A DNA stretch of 31,617 nucleotides from Oscillibacter sp. (GTDB taxonomy: Bacteria; Bacillota; Clostridia; Oscillospirales; Oscillospiraceae): contig JAHHSA010000018.1 in NCBI GenBank assembly GCA_020025475.1, positions 1 through 31,617 on the forward strand, in the 5' to 3' direction. The position numbers were made by a program, and so were the translations under genes. Of this stretch, positions 1 to 7,311 are shown in pieces; the stretch's first letter is position 1; the number at the start of each line of letters is the position of its first letter. The notes under the pieces are model-generated. The model did no database searches. It was not told where the DNA came from and saw only the letters and a list, made by a program, of their open reading frames with translations.

Positions 1-268
1 AATCCCTGATACTGACAGCCCCCCTTTTTGTTCGATGTCACAGCGATTAGTATTGTATAAATATTAAGCAAAAATCATGCCAATTATGAGAGGAGCGTTT
101 TCTACAAAATCTTGTATAAAACGTCAAAAAATACAGGGAACACTTTATCTAGGTTGTAAGAATTGCATCGCAACATTTGTTGCAACACTGATGCAACATC
201 AGAGACGGTTCCTGCTTCCCCGGAGCATTTCCGCCTGGGCTCTCGCCCTGGAAAACGGGCTGTTGCTG
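1..268. other. Non-coding left edge
   Basis: No convincing gene is seen. The open frame crossing this region on the plus strand continues antisense through the cysteine desulfidase gene and has no family features. The stretch is AT-rich up to about 180 and contains a 14-bp inverted repeat (listed separately). On the minus strand TTGGCA, then 18 bases, then TATACA near 57-86 could be a promoter for a leftward gene outside the window, but this is weak. Confidence 0.4.
170..183. repeat. 14-bp inverted repeat, possible operator
   Basis: GCAACATTTGTTGC is a near-perfect palindrome: five-base arms CAACA/TGTTG around TT, flanked by G and C. The word GCAACA recurs at about 183 and 203, the last inside a second small palindrome (TGATG-caa-CATCA). 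It lies beyond the terminator of the leftward operon, so it may serve a gene outside the window. Confidence 0.3.
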
Positions 269-304
269 AAAAAAGCCGAACCAGTCAAGCTGACTGGTTC
301 GGCT
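269..304 (-). terminator. Rho-independent terminator of the cysteine operon
   Basis: A 13-bp perfect stem (AGCCGAACCAGTC pairing with GACTGGTTCGGCT) has a 5-base loop. Read on the minus strand it is followed by a run of five to six T. It lies about 50 bp past the desulfidase stop codon and ends the leftward operon. Confidence 0.9.
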
Positions 305-352
305 CTGTTTATGGAGTCAATGTTGCGGCATATCTTTGATGCAAGGGCAGCG

Positions 353-1615
353 TTACTTGCCGATCATCATGTTCAGAATCTCCACATCGGTGGCCTTCAT
401 GCCCTGACGGCCCAGGCGGCCAAAGTTGCGGAGGGTCTGCTCGTAATCTCCTTCCACCAGGCCTTCACCGAAGGGAAATGCCTGACCCTGGCAGGCCATT
501 TCAAAACCCAAAATGCCGGCCTTAACTGCTGTGGCAATCTTGGCCGCGCAGGATGCCTTTGCACCATCGCAGACCACACCGCCCACATTCCCCAAGGCGT
601 TGACCAGTGTACGGCCAATGAGGTCATAATCCTTTTCGTGGAGATATGCAATGCCGCAGCCTGCCGCTGCGCCGGCGCAGATTGCGCCGCAGTATGCGGA
701 GAGGTTGCCGATGAAGAACTTCTGATGCAGTGCGATCAGATCCGTCAGCACCAATGCACGGCAAAGCTCCTCGTGGCTCTTGCCAAGAGCCTCAGCGTAA
801 GTCACCACAGGCATGGTGCAGGTGATGCCTTGGTTGCCGCTGCCGGAGTTGATGACAACAGGCAGAGCGCAGCCGTTCATTCGCGCGTCAGATCCAGCAG
901 CTGCGCGGGCGGCGGCCTGCGTACCCAGGCTGTTGTCGCTGTTGAGGAGAGTGCGGCCAACCTGAGAGCCCCAGACATTGTCGAGCCCTTCTTTGGAAAT
1001 AGCCGCGTTGCAGCGAATCTGGCGATTGAGCAGCTCTTCCACGTCCTCGATGTTCACGATGTTGGCAAACTCCAGAATATCTTTCAGGTTCAGCTGGGAC
1101 TTATCGCCGTTGTCCTGGGCAGGGATGTCCTCGGCCTCCAGCAGGACCTCGCCATTTTTCTCCAGGCGGGAAATGTGGTTGTGCTTGGTCTTGACCTCTA
1201 CGGCAGCCGTCTCACTTCCGGCACTGACCTCAATGCGGATAAAAAGATTCTCTACGCCCTCTTCCAGCTCACAGACGCAGAGCTTCTGGGCGTTCAGAGC
1301 GCGAACCTGTTCAACAGCCTCCGGGCTTACCCTGCTGATGACCTCCAGCTCCAGATTGGCGTCTCCAGCCAGAGCACCCAGGATTGCAGCAACCTCCACG
1401 CCCTTTTGCCCGCCTGCGTTGGGGACGTTGACACCCTTGACGTTTTTAATAATGTTGCCGCTGCAACGGGCCACCATATGTTCGGGCATGGCACCCAGCA
1501 CTTCGCGCGCCTTGGCGGCAGCGAAGGCAATGGCTATAGGCTCTGTGCAGCCCATAGCGGGGATCAGCTCGCTTTTCAGGATCTTCAGGTAGTTTTCATA
1601 GATCTGTTTTTCCAT
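353..1615 (-). CDS. cyuA: L-cysteine desulfidase (CyuA/UPF0597, serine-dehydratase-alpha-like)
   Basis: Predicted cytoplasmic enzyme of 420 residues that cleaves L-cysteine to pyruvate, ammonia and sulfide with an oxygen-sensitive [4Fe-4S] cluster, as known for this family. Seen: the N-terminal GCTEPIA motif with Cys23, a GSGNQG loop near 258-263, and a Cys-rich C-terminal half with SAYCG (Cys309) and CDGAKASC (Cys349, Cys355), which fit the family's cluster ligands. Length is normal for the family. The start is preceded by GGAGG about 14 bases upstream. It is the last gene of the leftward operon, 73 bp after the ATC-hydrolase-like gene and just before a strong terminator, so it probably consumes the cysteine made or imported by the upstream genes. 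Assignment to the family is secure; a role in cysteine rather than serine breakdown follows from family and context. Confidence 0.88.
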   Translation of the reverse strand: MEKQIYENYLKILKSELIPAMGCTEPIAIAFAAAKAREVLGAMPEHMVARCSGNIIKNVKGVNVPNAGGQKGVEVAAILGALAGDANLELEVISRVSPEAVEQVRALNAQKLCVCELEEGVENLFIRIEVSAGSETAAVEVKTKHNHISRLEKNGEVLLEAEDIPAQDNGDKSQLNLKDILEFANIVNIEDVEELLNRQIRCNAAISKEGLDNVWGSQVGRTLLNSDNSLGTQAAARAAAGSDARMNGCALPVVINSGSGNQGITCTMPVVTYAEALGKSHEELCRALVLTDLIALHQKFFIGNLSAYCGAICAGAAAGCGIAYLHEKDYDLIGRTLVNALGNVGGVVCDGAKASCAAKIATAVKAGILGFEMACQGQAFPFGEGLVEGDYEQTLRNFGRLGRQGMKATDVEILNMMIGK

Positions 1616-1639
1616 AGGTTTTTATTTTCCTCCGTAAAA

Positions 1640-1671
1640 GGGGGGACAACTTCATCTGCCGTTGTCCCCCC
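1640..1671 (-). promoter_or_regulatory. Intercistronic GC-rich hairpin
   Basis: An 11-bp perfect stem (GGGGGGACAAC with GTTGTCCCCCC, 10-base loop) fills the gap between the ATC-hydrolase-like gene and the desulfidase gene. On the minus strand only CTTTTAC follows, then the GGAGG of the next gene. It could be a leaky terminator or an mRNA-stability element setting the ratio of the two products. Confidence 0.6.
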
Positions 1672-1688
1672 TGCGGTTATGTTGTTGA

Positions 1689-2192
1689 TTATTTCTTCTT
1701 CATAAACTTGACCTGGCAGGTGGAGCAGCCATCAGCAATGGTGTCACCCAGCTCAAAGTCAAAACCCATTGCCTTGGCAATGTTGCGATCACCGTCCATA
1801 GCGATGTCACAGAGCTTGGCACACATAGCGTCATCGAAGCCCAAATCCTGCCATGCCTTCAGCAGGGGGCAGTGATGGAACTCCATATCCAGCACGTCGT
1901 CGGTATTTTCCTTCACATCGACTTCAAAGGACTTCACCAGGGTGTCGGTGAACATGGTGTCGAAGAAGCTGGAGCAGCTGGTGGGATCAGGACAGCGATT
2001 CTTCAGATCGGTGCCCTGCACACGACCAGTCTCAGCGATCGCCTTGCGGATGAACTCCTCGGCCTCGGCAGCCTTACCAGCTTCAGCGGCATACTTATAG
2101 GTCAGGCCGGTCCAGGTAGCTCTGTGGTTAATGGCTCCACGCTGAATATTGACCTTCTCGTCGTCCTTAATGGTGATTTTGTTGTCGATCAT
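1689..2192 (-). CDS. L-2-amino-thiazoline-4-carboxylate (ATC) hydrolase-family protein
   Basis: A 167-residue cytoplasmic protein resembling the ATC hydrolase family, whose named reaction is opening of the thiazoline ring on the way to cysteine. Seen: a Cys-rich profile (Cys67, 73, 108, 124, 128, 156, 159), the family-like block FHHCPLLKAW at 105-114, then CDIAMDGDRNIA, and a terminal CSTC. The start at MIDNK is chosen because AAGGAGG sits 9 bases upstream; an upstream ATG adds 14 residues but lacks such a site. It lies 47 bp after the SDR gene and 73 bp before cysteine desulfidase. That neighbour supports a product entering cysteine metabolism. The substrate is not proven: members of this family are common in gut Firmicutes and few have been tested. 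Confidence 0.72.
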   Translation of the reverse strand: MIDNKITIKDDEKVNIQRGAINHRATWTGLTYKYAAEAGKAAEAEEFIRKAIAETGRVQGTDLKNRCPDPTSCSSFFDTMFTDTLVKSFEVDVKENTDDVLDMEFHHCPLLKAWQDLGFDDAMCAKLCDIAMDGDRNIAKAMGFDFELGDTIADGCSTCQVKFMKKK

Positions 2193-2239
2193 GGTATGAT
2201 CCTCCTTATAATCTGTTTTTCTCCTGAGAAGCAACAGGC

Positions 2240-3031
2240 TTATGCCTGCTGCTTCAATTTATCGTAAGCGTAGGTGGGATTTAAAGTCATGCTTCTGCCA
2301 CCGGAAACCTCAATGGTGGTAGCAGTCATGTAGCTGGCAGCATCGCTGGCCAGAAAAACAATGGGCCGGGCGATCTCACTGGGATCAGCCATGCGGTGAA
2401 GCAGGGTCGCAGCAGCGTTGCGGTCCAGTTCCTCCTGGCTGATCTTGCTCTTGGTCAGCGGAGTCACGGTAAAGCCGGGCATCACGCAGGTAACTCGCAC
2501 ATTGTGGGCGCAGTATTCACCAGCAAACGTGTTGGTGAGATTGTTAATGGCGGATTTCAGAGGACCGTAGAGGGTACTTCTTCCTGCGGAGGAACAACGG
2601 GCAGCCAGAGAGCTGACGTTGACAATGGCACCGCCGTGTTCCTTCATATAGCGGAACGCTGCCTGGCAGCCGTAAATGACGGACTTGAAGCACACGCCGG
2701 TCATAAAGTCAATTTCCTCGTCGTCATACTCCTCACCCTTCTTAAATCCGGTGGAGCCGACATTATTCACCCAAACGTCCACGCTTCCAAACTTCTCGTT
2801 GACATGCTGTGCGAAGGCGTACGTTTCTTCGGCGGAGGAAACATCCAGGGCCTCGTAGTAGACCTCACCTAGCTGTGCCAGCTGTGCTGCGGCCTCTTTC
2901 AACTCATCCTCGTGACGGGAGCAAATCGCAACTTTTGCCCCTTCCCTCAGAAAGGCCTCTGCAGTGGCGAAGCCGATACCTTTGCTACCGCCGGTAACGA
3001 CGACAGACTTTCCGGATAAACCTAAATCCAT
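2240..3031 (-). CDS. SDR-family NAD(P)-dependent oxidoreductase
   Basis: A 263-residue classical short-chain dehydrogenase. Seen: the nucleotide-binding TGGSKGIG at 13-20, NNVG at 89-92 in place of the usual NNAG, the catalytic serine at 140-141, and Tyr155/Lys159 (YGPLK). The start at MDLGLSG is set by AAAGGAG upstream; the longer reading frame adds 68 low-quality residues crossing the intergenic gap. It is the second gene of the leftward operon, between permease and ATC-hydrolase-like protein. It probably oxidises or reduces a hydroxy/keto group on the imported sulfur compound or a derivative. Substrate and cofactor preference cannot be read from the sequence. Confidence 0.85.
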   Translation of the reverse strand: MDLGLSGKSVVVTGGSKGIGFATAEAFLREGAKVAICSRHEDELKEAAAQLAQLGEVYYEALDVSSAEETYAFAQHVNEKFGSVDVWVNNVGSTGFKKGEEYDDEEIDFMTGVCFKSVIYGCQAAFRYMKEHGGAIVNVSSLAARCSSAGRSTLYGPLKSAINNLTNTFAGEYCAHNVRVTCVMPGFTVTPLTKSKISQEELDRNAAATLLHRMADPSEIARPIVFLASDAASYMTATTIEVSGGRSMTLNPTYAYDKLKQQA

Positions 3032-3076
3032 AATGACTCCTTTCGTGGTGCTTGTGGCAGATACAGAGCAGGCTCC

Positions 3077-3098
3077 GCATCCACCGATTGATGGATGC
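3077..3098 (-). other. Small intercistronic hairpin
   Basis: GCATCCA and TGGATGC form a 7-bp stem with an 8-base loop in the 71-bp gap between permease and SDR genes. There is no T-run, so it is not a full terminator; it may modulate mRNA decay. Confidence 0.35.
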
Positions 3099-3102
3099 AG
3101 TA

Positions 3103-4398
3103 TCAGAAGAAGAGGCTCATCACAATGCCGGCGATGATGACAGAGCCGGAAGTGGCACTGACGAAGCCGGACACCAGGGTTTTGGGAAGCATATGCTGCT
3201 CCAGAACCTGATACTCCTCCTCGGTGTTGGCGCAAACCTTGGCGGCCTCAACGCTGAGGGTGTAGCTGGCGGGGAAGCCACCGGCGATAGAGCCCAGCCC
3301 CAGAGCAAAGGACATGGGCACGCTCAGCCCCAGCTTCTTGCCCAGAGGGATGGAAAACACAGCGATGCCGATGGTGGACAGAATGATCAGGACGGCGAAG
3401 TCCTTCACCAGCTGAACAACAGTGTCGGGCGTGCAGGCGTTGAGCTGAGAGAACACAAACATCATAATGATGGCATAGACAAAGCCCATGCTGCGGGAAC
3501 GAACCAGAACGTCCTTGTCGATGAAGCCCATAGCTGCGGCGAACACGCCCAGCAGAAGTGCCCACACAAACTTGGAGATATTGCCGCCAGTGAGTGTGTC
3601 CAGATAACCGGACATCACAGCGAGCACGGCCATGGTAACCAGATGAGTAAAGTCACTCTTGTACTTATCAGGGAAAGTGGGGAATACCTTCATCTTGGCC
3701 TCAAGGGCGCCAATCTTGTCTGCGGACTTGCTGGCGCTCTCAGCCACATACTCACCCTTGCGGAACTGATCCAGAACTCTGCGGCCCTCGCGCTTGAGAC
3801 AGATGCTGGTGAGAGGGTAACCCACGAAGCCCTGCAGAACATAGACGGCCATAGCCAGAACAGCCAGGCGCTCGGTGGGTGCCACGCTCTGCATCATCAT
3901 GGCAGCCACAAACCCGCCGGTCAGAGGAGGTGCAGCGACTGCAGCGGTCTCCTTGCCAAGAACCACAGCACCCAAAGTGAGAACGATCACCAGAATGCCC
4001 AGCATACCTGCCAGCGTGACCAACACGGTTTTCCACTGCTCCACCAACTCACGGAGGTTGAGCATCGTACCCAGATGTACAACCATCATCATCACCAGGA
4101 AGGTGGGGAGGTTGGCAGCAATGCCAGCCTGCTGGAGAATGTCAGTGGGGAAAATTGTCCAGAATCCAATTACAAACAAAACAGCTGTGATAAACATGGA
4201 GGGGACAAATGCCTTGGTTGCAGTGGAGATGACCTCACCGATCACAATCAGAAGCATCATGGTGAGGAATGCGGTCTGCACGTCCCAGCTTGCTTCGCCA
4301 ATTGCGATTTTGTACAAGCCAAAGTAGCCGTAGGCGCCGACCATCAGTGCGATCAGCAGGTAGCCGATCCAGGATTTTGCGGTTTTTTGTTGGCCCAT
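3103..4398 (-). CDS. Multi-pass permease, distantly GltS/ESS-like
   Basis: A 431-residue inner-membrane protein with about 10-12 hydrophobic segments and a charged cytoplasmic loop near 205-245. No exact family is recognised with certainty. The order of features resembles sodium:glutamate symporters of the GltS type: a VPSMF segment early, a LGTMLNLRELV loop followed by a hydrophobic stretch, a Gly-rich PPLTGG turn, GFVGYPL ahead of a basic loop, and GSIAGGFPAS in the second half, suggesting two inverted halves. It is the first gene after the operator-controlled promoter at 4434-4462, with an AAAGGA ribosome site 11 bases before ATG. Being co-transcribed with cysteine-metabolising enzymes, it probably imports their substrate (cysteine, cystine, a thiazoline or a related acid). 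Substrate is inference only. Confidence 0.6.
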   Translation of the reverse strand: MGQQKTAKSWIGYLLIALMVGAYGYFGLYKIAIGEASWDVQTAFLTMMLLIVIGEVISTATKAFVPSMFITAVLFVIGFWTIFPTDILQQAGIAANLPTFLVMMMVVHLGTMLNLRELVEQWKTVLVTLAGMLGILVIVLTLGAVVLGKETAAVAAPPLTGGFVAAMMMQSVAPTERLAVLAMAVYVLQGFVGYPLTSICLKREGRRVLDQFRKGEYVAESASKSADKIGALEAKMKVFPTFPDKYKSDFTHLVTMAVLAVMSGYLDTLTGGNISKFVWALLLGVFAAAMGFIDKDVLVRSRSMGFVYAIIMMFVFSQLNACTPDTVVQLVKDFAVLIILSTIGIAVFSIPLGKKLGLSVPMSFALGLGSIAGGFPASYTLSVEAAKVCANTEEEYQVLEQHMLPKTLVSGFVSATSGSVIIAGIVMSLFF

Positions 4399-4429
4399 TT
4401 GGAAACCATCCTTTCTCTCTTTTACATGC

Positions 4430-4444
4430 TGTGATCATATCACA
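4430..4444. promoter_or_regulatory. Putative GntR operator, site 1
   Basis: TGTGATCATATCACA is a perfect 6-3-6 inverted repeat. It completely covers the -10 box of the permease operon promoter, a classic repressor position. Its partner lies at 4613-4627. The arm-to-arm spacing of CRP sites (TGTGA-N6-TCACA) does not fit, since here it is N5. Confidence 0.65.
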
Positions 4445-4462
4445 ACAAAATAATTGATGCAA
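4434..4462 (-). promoter_or_regulatory. Promoter of the permease-SDR-ATC-desulfidase operon
   Basis: Minus-strand -35 TTGCAT (4457-4462) and -10 TATGAT (4434-4439) with a 17-base spacer. The expected start of transcription lies about 30 bp before the permease ATG. The -10 is inside operator site 1. Confidence 0.7.
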
Positions 4463-4509
4463 GGCCGAGTTGTGATTTTTGTCGATATATGAAATAAATA
4501 TAATAATTT

Positions 4510-4528
4510 ATTGTGCGTATAGCACAAT
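4510..4528. promoter_or_regulatory. 19-bp inverted repeat between the divergent promoters
   Basis: ATTGTGC-gtata-GCACAAT has perfect 7-base arms. It lies upstream of both promoters, centred about 24 bp before the plus-strand -35 and 56 bp before the minus-strand -35. It may bind the GntR protein with a different spacing, or a second regulator. Confidence 0.5.
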
Positions 4529-4542
4529 TTCTGCTTTCTTTC

Positions 4543-4571
4543 TTGGTTATCAAGGTAATTTGTGGTATACT
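4543..4571 (+). promoter_or_regulatory. Promoter P1 of the GntR-MATE pair
   Basis: -35 TTGGTT and -10 TATACT with a 17-base spacer, giving a leader of about 115 bases before the GntR start codon. Confidence 0.6.
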
Positions 4572-4594
4572 GTTGCTAAAGAAATAAGTTTCAT

Positions 4595-4627
4595 TTTTAC
4601 TTTTCCGCGTGCTGTGATATTATCAGA
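4595..4627 (+). promoter_or_regulatory. Possible promoter P2 with GntR operator site 2
   Basis: A weak -35 (TTTTAC) and a -10 TATTAT (4618-4623) are 17 bases apart. The -10 sits inside TGTGATATTATCAGA (4613-4627), which matches operator site 1 in its arms except for one base and has the same 6-3-6 layout. This is consistent with autoregulation. Confidence 0.5.
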
Positions 4628-4694
4628 TTCGCTTTTTTAATTGGAAACAGCTGTCAAATAAACGCAGAACACGGATGCAGAAAGGCATAACCAT

Positions 4695-5384
4695 ATGGAA
4701 AGAACACCGAAAGAAAGTATCAGAACCCGCGTTTATCAACTGATTTTGCGGGATATTATGCGAGGAGTATTCCCAATTAACGAATATCTGACAGAAAAAG
4801 CCCTGATGGAAAAGTATCACGTCAGCCGTGCCCCCCTGCGAGAGGCCTTGATGCAGCTGCGCAGCGACTGCATTATTGACAGCATCCCCCGCCATGGCTA
4901 CCGCATCCATACACCAGACCACCGGGAGCTTTGCGACAGCATTGAGCTGCGTTCTGTGCTGGAATGCACATACCTGGAGCGTTACTATCGGATGATCACC
5001 TCTGATGATATCACAGAATTGCGGGAACTGTGCAATGCGTACAACCAGATTGAAAACCGGGAGGATCAGTTTGTAAACTATTGGAAGGTCAATGCCACCT
5101 TCCATATCAAGCTCTTTTCCTGCTACGGAAATCGGGTAGCACTCCAAATGCTGACGGACCTGCTCAACCAGCAGTTTGTCTACTTTGTCGAGGTCATGAA
5201 GAACAAATACCTCCCGCCGGATATGCACTGCGCCATGCTGGACTATATCCAAAAGGGGGATATTGGGACTGCAATCACCCTGCTTCGGGCAGATATTGAG
5301 AAGATTCCCTCCAATGACATCCTTCAAAAAGACAGAAAGGGCTGTGCGGTAGACGCTGAGCGGTACAAGTTCAGTTTCTGCTGA
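4695..5384 (+). CDS. GntR-family transcriptional regulator, FadR/FCD subfamily
   Basis: A 229-residue DNA-binding repressor or activator. Seen: a winged helix-turn-helix at about 6-72 with the typical EKYHVSRAPLREAL recognition region, then an all-helical FCD effector domain (about 78-215) with FHIKLF and HCAMLDYIQKGD. Parts of the usual FCD metal site look changed (Asn before FH, no clear last His), so the ligand may bind without metal. An AGAAAGG ribosome site precedes ATG. It is divergent from the permease operon and 16 bp upstream of the MATE gene. The paired inverted repeats over both -10 boxes make it the likely local repressor of the sulfur operon, with an acid from that pathway as probable effector. 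Confidence 0.88.
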   Translation: MERTPKESIRTRVYQLILRDIMRGVFPINEYLTEKALMEKYHVSRAPLREALMQLRSDCIIDSIPRHGYRIHTPDHRELCDSIELRSVLECTYLERYYRMITSDDITELRELCNAYNQIENREDQFVNYWKVNATFHIKLFSCYGNRVALQMLTDLLNQQFVYFVEVMKNKYLPPDMHCAMLDYIQKGDIGTAITLLRADIEKIPSNDILQKDRKGCAVDAERYKFSFC

Positions 5385-5400
5385 CGGACAGCGTGCACAG

Positions 5401-6819
5401 ATGAATTCATCTATGAACAAAAAGACACAGAATCTCACCTGGCAGCTGGCCCACGGCCCAATCCTGCCTCTGCTGGTCCGGCTAACCATTCCGGCCACCA
5501 TGGCGCAGCTGGTCAACGCCCTGTACAGCATTGTTGACCGCATGTATATCGGTCACCTTCCTGAAATCGGCACATTGGCCTTGGGGAGCGTGGGACTGAC
5601 CTTTCCCATTACCATGCTCATCTCTGCCTTCGCCTGCCTGGCTGGCATGGGCGGTGCACCGCTGGCCTCCATTGCCATTGGGCAGGGAGACAAACGGAAA
5701 GCCCAAAACTATTTGAATCAGGCAGCACTGCTGCTCCTTCTCATCTCCCTGGTGATAACCGTTTTCTGTCTGCTGTTTTTGCAGCCCATGCTGCTTTTTT
5801 TCGGTGCGGACGGATCAACCCTCCCCTATGCCAAATCCTATTTGGAGATTTACCTTCTGGGCACAGTCTTTGTGGAGTTGGCCCTGGGACTAAACCCCTT
5901 TATCAACACACAGGGGTTTTTGTTTACCGGTACCATCTCCGTTGTCATTGGTGCAGTGCTGAATATTGTGCTGGACCCGCTGCTGATGTACGTCTGCAAT
6001 CTGGAAGTGCGCGGCGCGGCACTGGCTACGGTACTGTCCCAGATGGTTTCCTGCATGTGGATTCTGTTTTTTCTGCGCTCCTCTCACAGCGGGATTCGTC
6101 TCTCACTCAAGGAGATGCGGATGCACGGCAAGACCATATGGGAAATTTGCGCCCTGGGCGTCTCCCCCTTTACCTTCCGGGTCAATGAATGTTTGGTCAT
6201 GATCCTGCTGAACCGCCTTTTGCGGGTTTACGGCGGCAATGCAGCAGAGCTGCATCTGGCATCCATGACTATTTTGAACAGCATCAGCCAAATTTTCTTC
6301 ATGCCCTTGCTGGGCGTGGTGAACGGTGCGCAGCCCATTCTCAGTTACAATTACGGTGCGCGGAATTACATGCGCGTACAGGAAACTGTCCACTACGCCC
6401 GGGTTTTGAGCGTGAGCTGTGCAACCCTGATGTGGGCGGTGATCATGCTTTTCCCAGAGGGCATTTGTTTGCTCTTTAACAATGAACCGCAGTTGGTGGA
6501 GCTAACCACGGTCACCTTGCGCATTATGTTCTGCACCTCCTTCGCTCTGGGCTTCCAGATGATTAACCAGAATGCTTTTGTGGCCATGGGCAATACCGGC
6601 TACTCTTTTTTCTTTGGGATTATGCGAAAGTTATTGCTGCTGGTTCCCCTGGCCTTCCTTCTGCCGCACTGCATGGGTGTTTGGGGCATCTATGCAGCAG
6701 AGGCTATCTCCAATCCCATAACGACCCTGGTGACCTTCATCGTATTTACCAGCTATCTCCACAAGCTTCGGGACGCCTGGGCTGTGTGCCCCGGCGTTAT
6801 CGAGCAAGAATTGCTGTAG
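5401..6819 (+). CDS. MATE-family multidrug/metabolite efflux protein
   Basis: A 472-residue inner-membrane antiporter expected to have 12 helices in two homologous halves, exporting organic cations or metabolites against sodium or protons. Seen: the family start GPILPLLVRLTIPATMAQLVNALYS.. region near 18-45, the VDRMYIG motif, a Gly-rich AGMGGAPLASIAIG segment near 80-95, and the second-half motif QPILSYNYGARNY. The start is uncertain: two Met codons lie 12 bases apart and neither has a clear ribosome site, so translation may be coupled to the GntR gene ending 16 bp upstream. Co-expression with the sulfur regulator suggests export of a compound linked to that pathway. It is followed by a strong terminator. 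Confidence 0.9.
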   Translation: MNSSMNKKTQNLTWQLAHGPILPLLVRLTIPATMAQLVNALYSIVDRMYIGHLPEIGTLALGSVGLTFPITMLISAFACLAGMGGAPLASIAIGQGDKRKAQNYLNQAALLLLLISLVITVFCLLFLQPMLLFFGADGSTLPYAKSYLEIYLLGTVFVELALGLNPFINTQGFLFTGTISVVIGAVLNIVLDPLLMYVCNLEVRGAALATVLSQMVSCMWILFFLRSSHSGIRLSLKEMRMHGKTIWEICALGVSPFTFRVNECLVMILLNRLLRVYGGNAAELHLASMTILNSISQIFFMPLLGVVNGAQPILSYNYGARNYMRVQETVHYARVLSVSCATLMWAVIMLFPEGICLLFNNEPQLVELTTVTLRIMFCTSFALGFQMINQNAFVAMGNTGYSFFFGIMRKLLLLVPLAFLLPHCMGVWGIYAAEAISNPITTLVTFIVFTSYLHKLRDAWAVCPGVIEQELL

Positions 6820-6844
6820 AAAGAACCAGCAAACTATCGGAAAA

Positions 6845-6900
6845 CACCCCCTGATGCAGTTCAAAATGCTCCTGCATCAGGGGGTGCTGTTGTATTGTTT
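6845..6900 (+). terminator. Terminator after the MATE gene
   Basis: A 15-bp perfect stem (CACCCCCTGATGCAG with its complement at 6872-6886) and a 12-base loop are followed by a U-rich tail. Confidence 0.85.
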
Positions 6901-6930
6901 GCACAAACTAAATTATGATTCAATTCACTA

Positions 6931-6960
6931 TTGACATTACAATACTATCTGATTTATAAT
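6931..6960 (+). promoter_or_regulatory. Strong promoter of the PadR operon
   Basis: Consensus -35 TTGACA (6931-6936) and -10 TATAAT (6955-6960) with an 18-base spacer, about 27 bp before the transcription-proximal ATG. The TTG of the -35 opens a longer reading frame that should not be taken as the start. Confidence 0.85.
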
Positions 6961-6993
6961 ATAGAAAACCAAATGATAAACGGAGATACAGAT

Positions 6994-7311
6994 ATGGGAT
7001 TTCAACTTGGTGGGGCGATTCTTGATTTTGTTGTTCTGGCTATATTAAATAAAGAGGATAAGTATGGTTACTTATTAACGCAACAGGTGCGGGAAATCCT
7101 CGATGTGTCAGAATCGTCTCTTTATCCAGCACTCAAGCGACTTCAAAAAGCCGAACTATTGAAAACCTATGATCATGCCTTTCAAGGCAGAAACAGACGA
7201 TACTACAGTATAACACCATTGGGAAAACAGAAATTGCTGGAATATGAGCAGGACTGGAAACAATTCAAAACTCACATGGATTTATTATTAGAAGAAGGAG
7301 AACCTGTATGA
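6994..7311 (+). CDS. PadR-family transcriptional regulator
   Basis: A 105-residue winged-helix regulator. Seen: the PadR core with ILDFVVLAIL, KYGYLLTQQVREIL, ESSLYPALKRLQKAELL and RRYYSITPLGKQKL. The start at MGFQLGG follows a CGGAGA site 8 bases upstream and leaves the leader downstream of the promoter. The stop codon overlaps the start of the next gene (ATGA). Trios of PadR, DUF1700 and DUF4097 proteins are common in Firmicutes and are thought to answer envelope stress; the PadR protein probably represses its own operon. Confidence 0.9.
   Translation: MGFQLGGAILDFVVLAILNKEDKYGYLLTQQVREILDVSESSLYPALKRLQKAELLKTYDHAFQGRNRRYYSITPLGKQKLLEYEQDWKQFKTHMDLLLEEGEPV

Noticed and set aside
77..1705. 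542-codon open frame on the plus strand
   Set aside because: It runs antisense through the well-supported cysteine desulfidase gene, has no family features and comes from GC-rich codon structure of the opposite strand.
3052..4434. 460-codon plus-strand frame, rich in His and Gln
   Set aside because: It is a frame shadow of the permease gene; composition is unnatural and no ribosome site is present.
4430..4444. CRP/FNR-type site
   Set aside because: The half-sites TGTGA and TCACA are separated by five bases rather than six, and a matching second copy points to the local GntR protein.
4623..5543. 306-codon minus-strand frame over the GntR gene
   Set aside because: The plus strand has a full GntR domain, promoter and ribosome site; the minus frame has none.
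6931..6993. Upstream TTG start for the PadR gene
   Set aside because: That codon is the -35 box of a consensus promoter, so it is not transcribed from it; the ATG at 6994 has a ribosome site.
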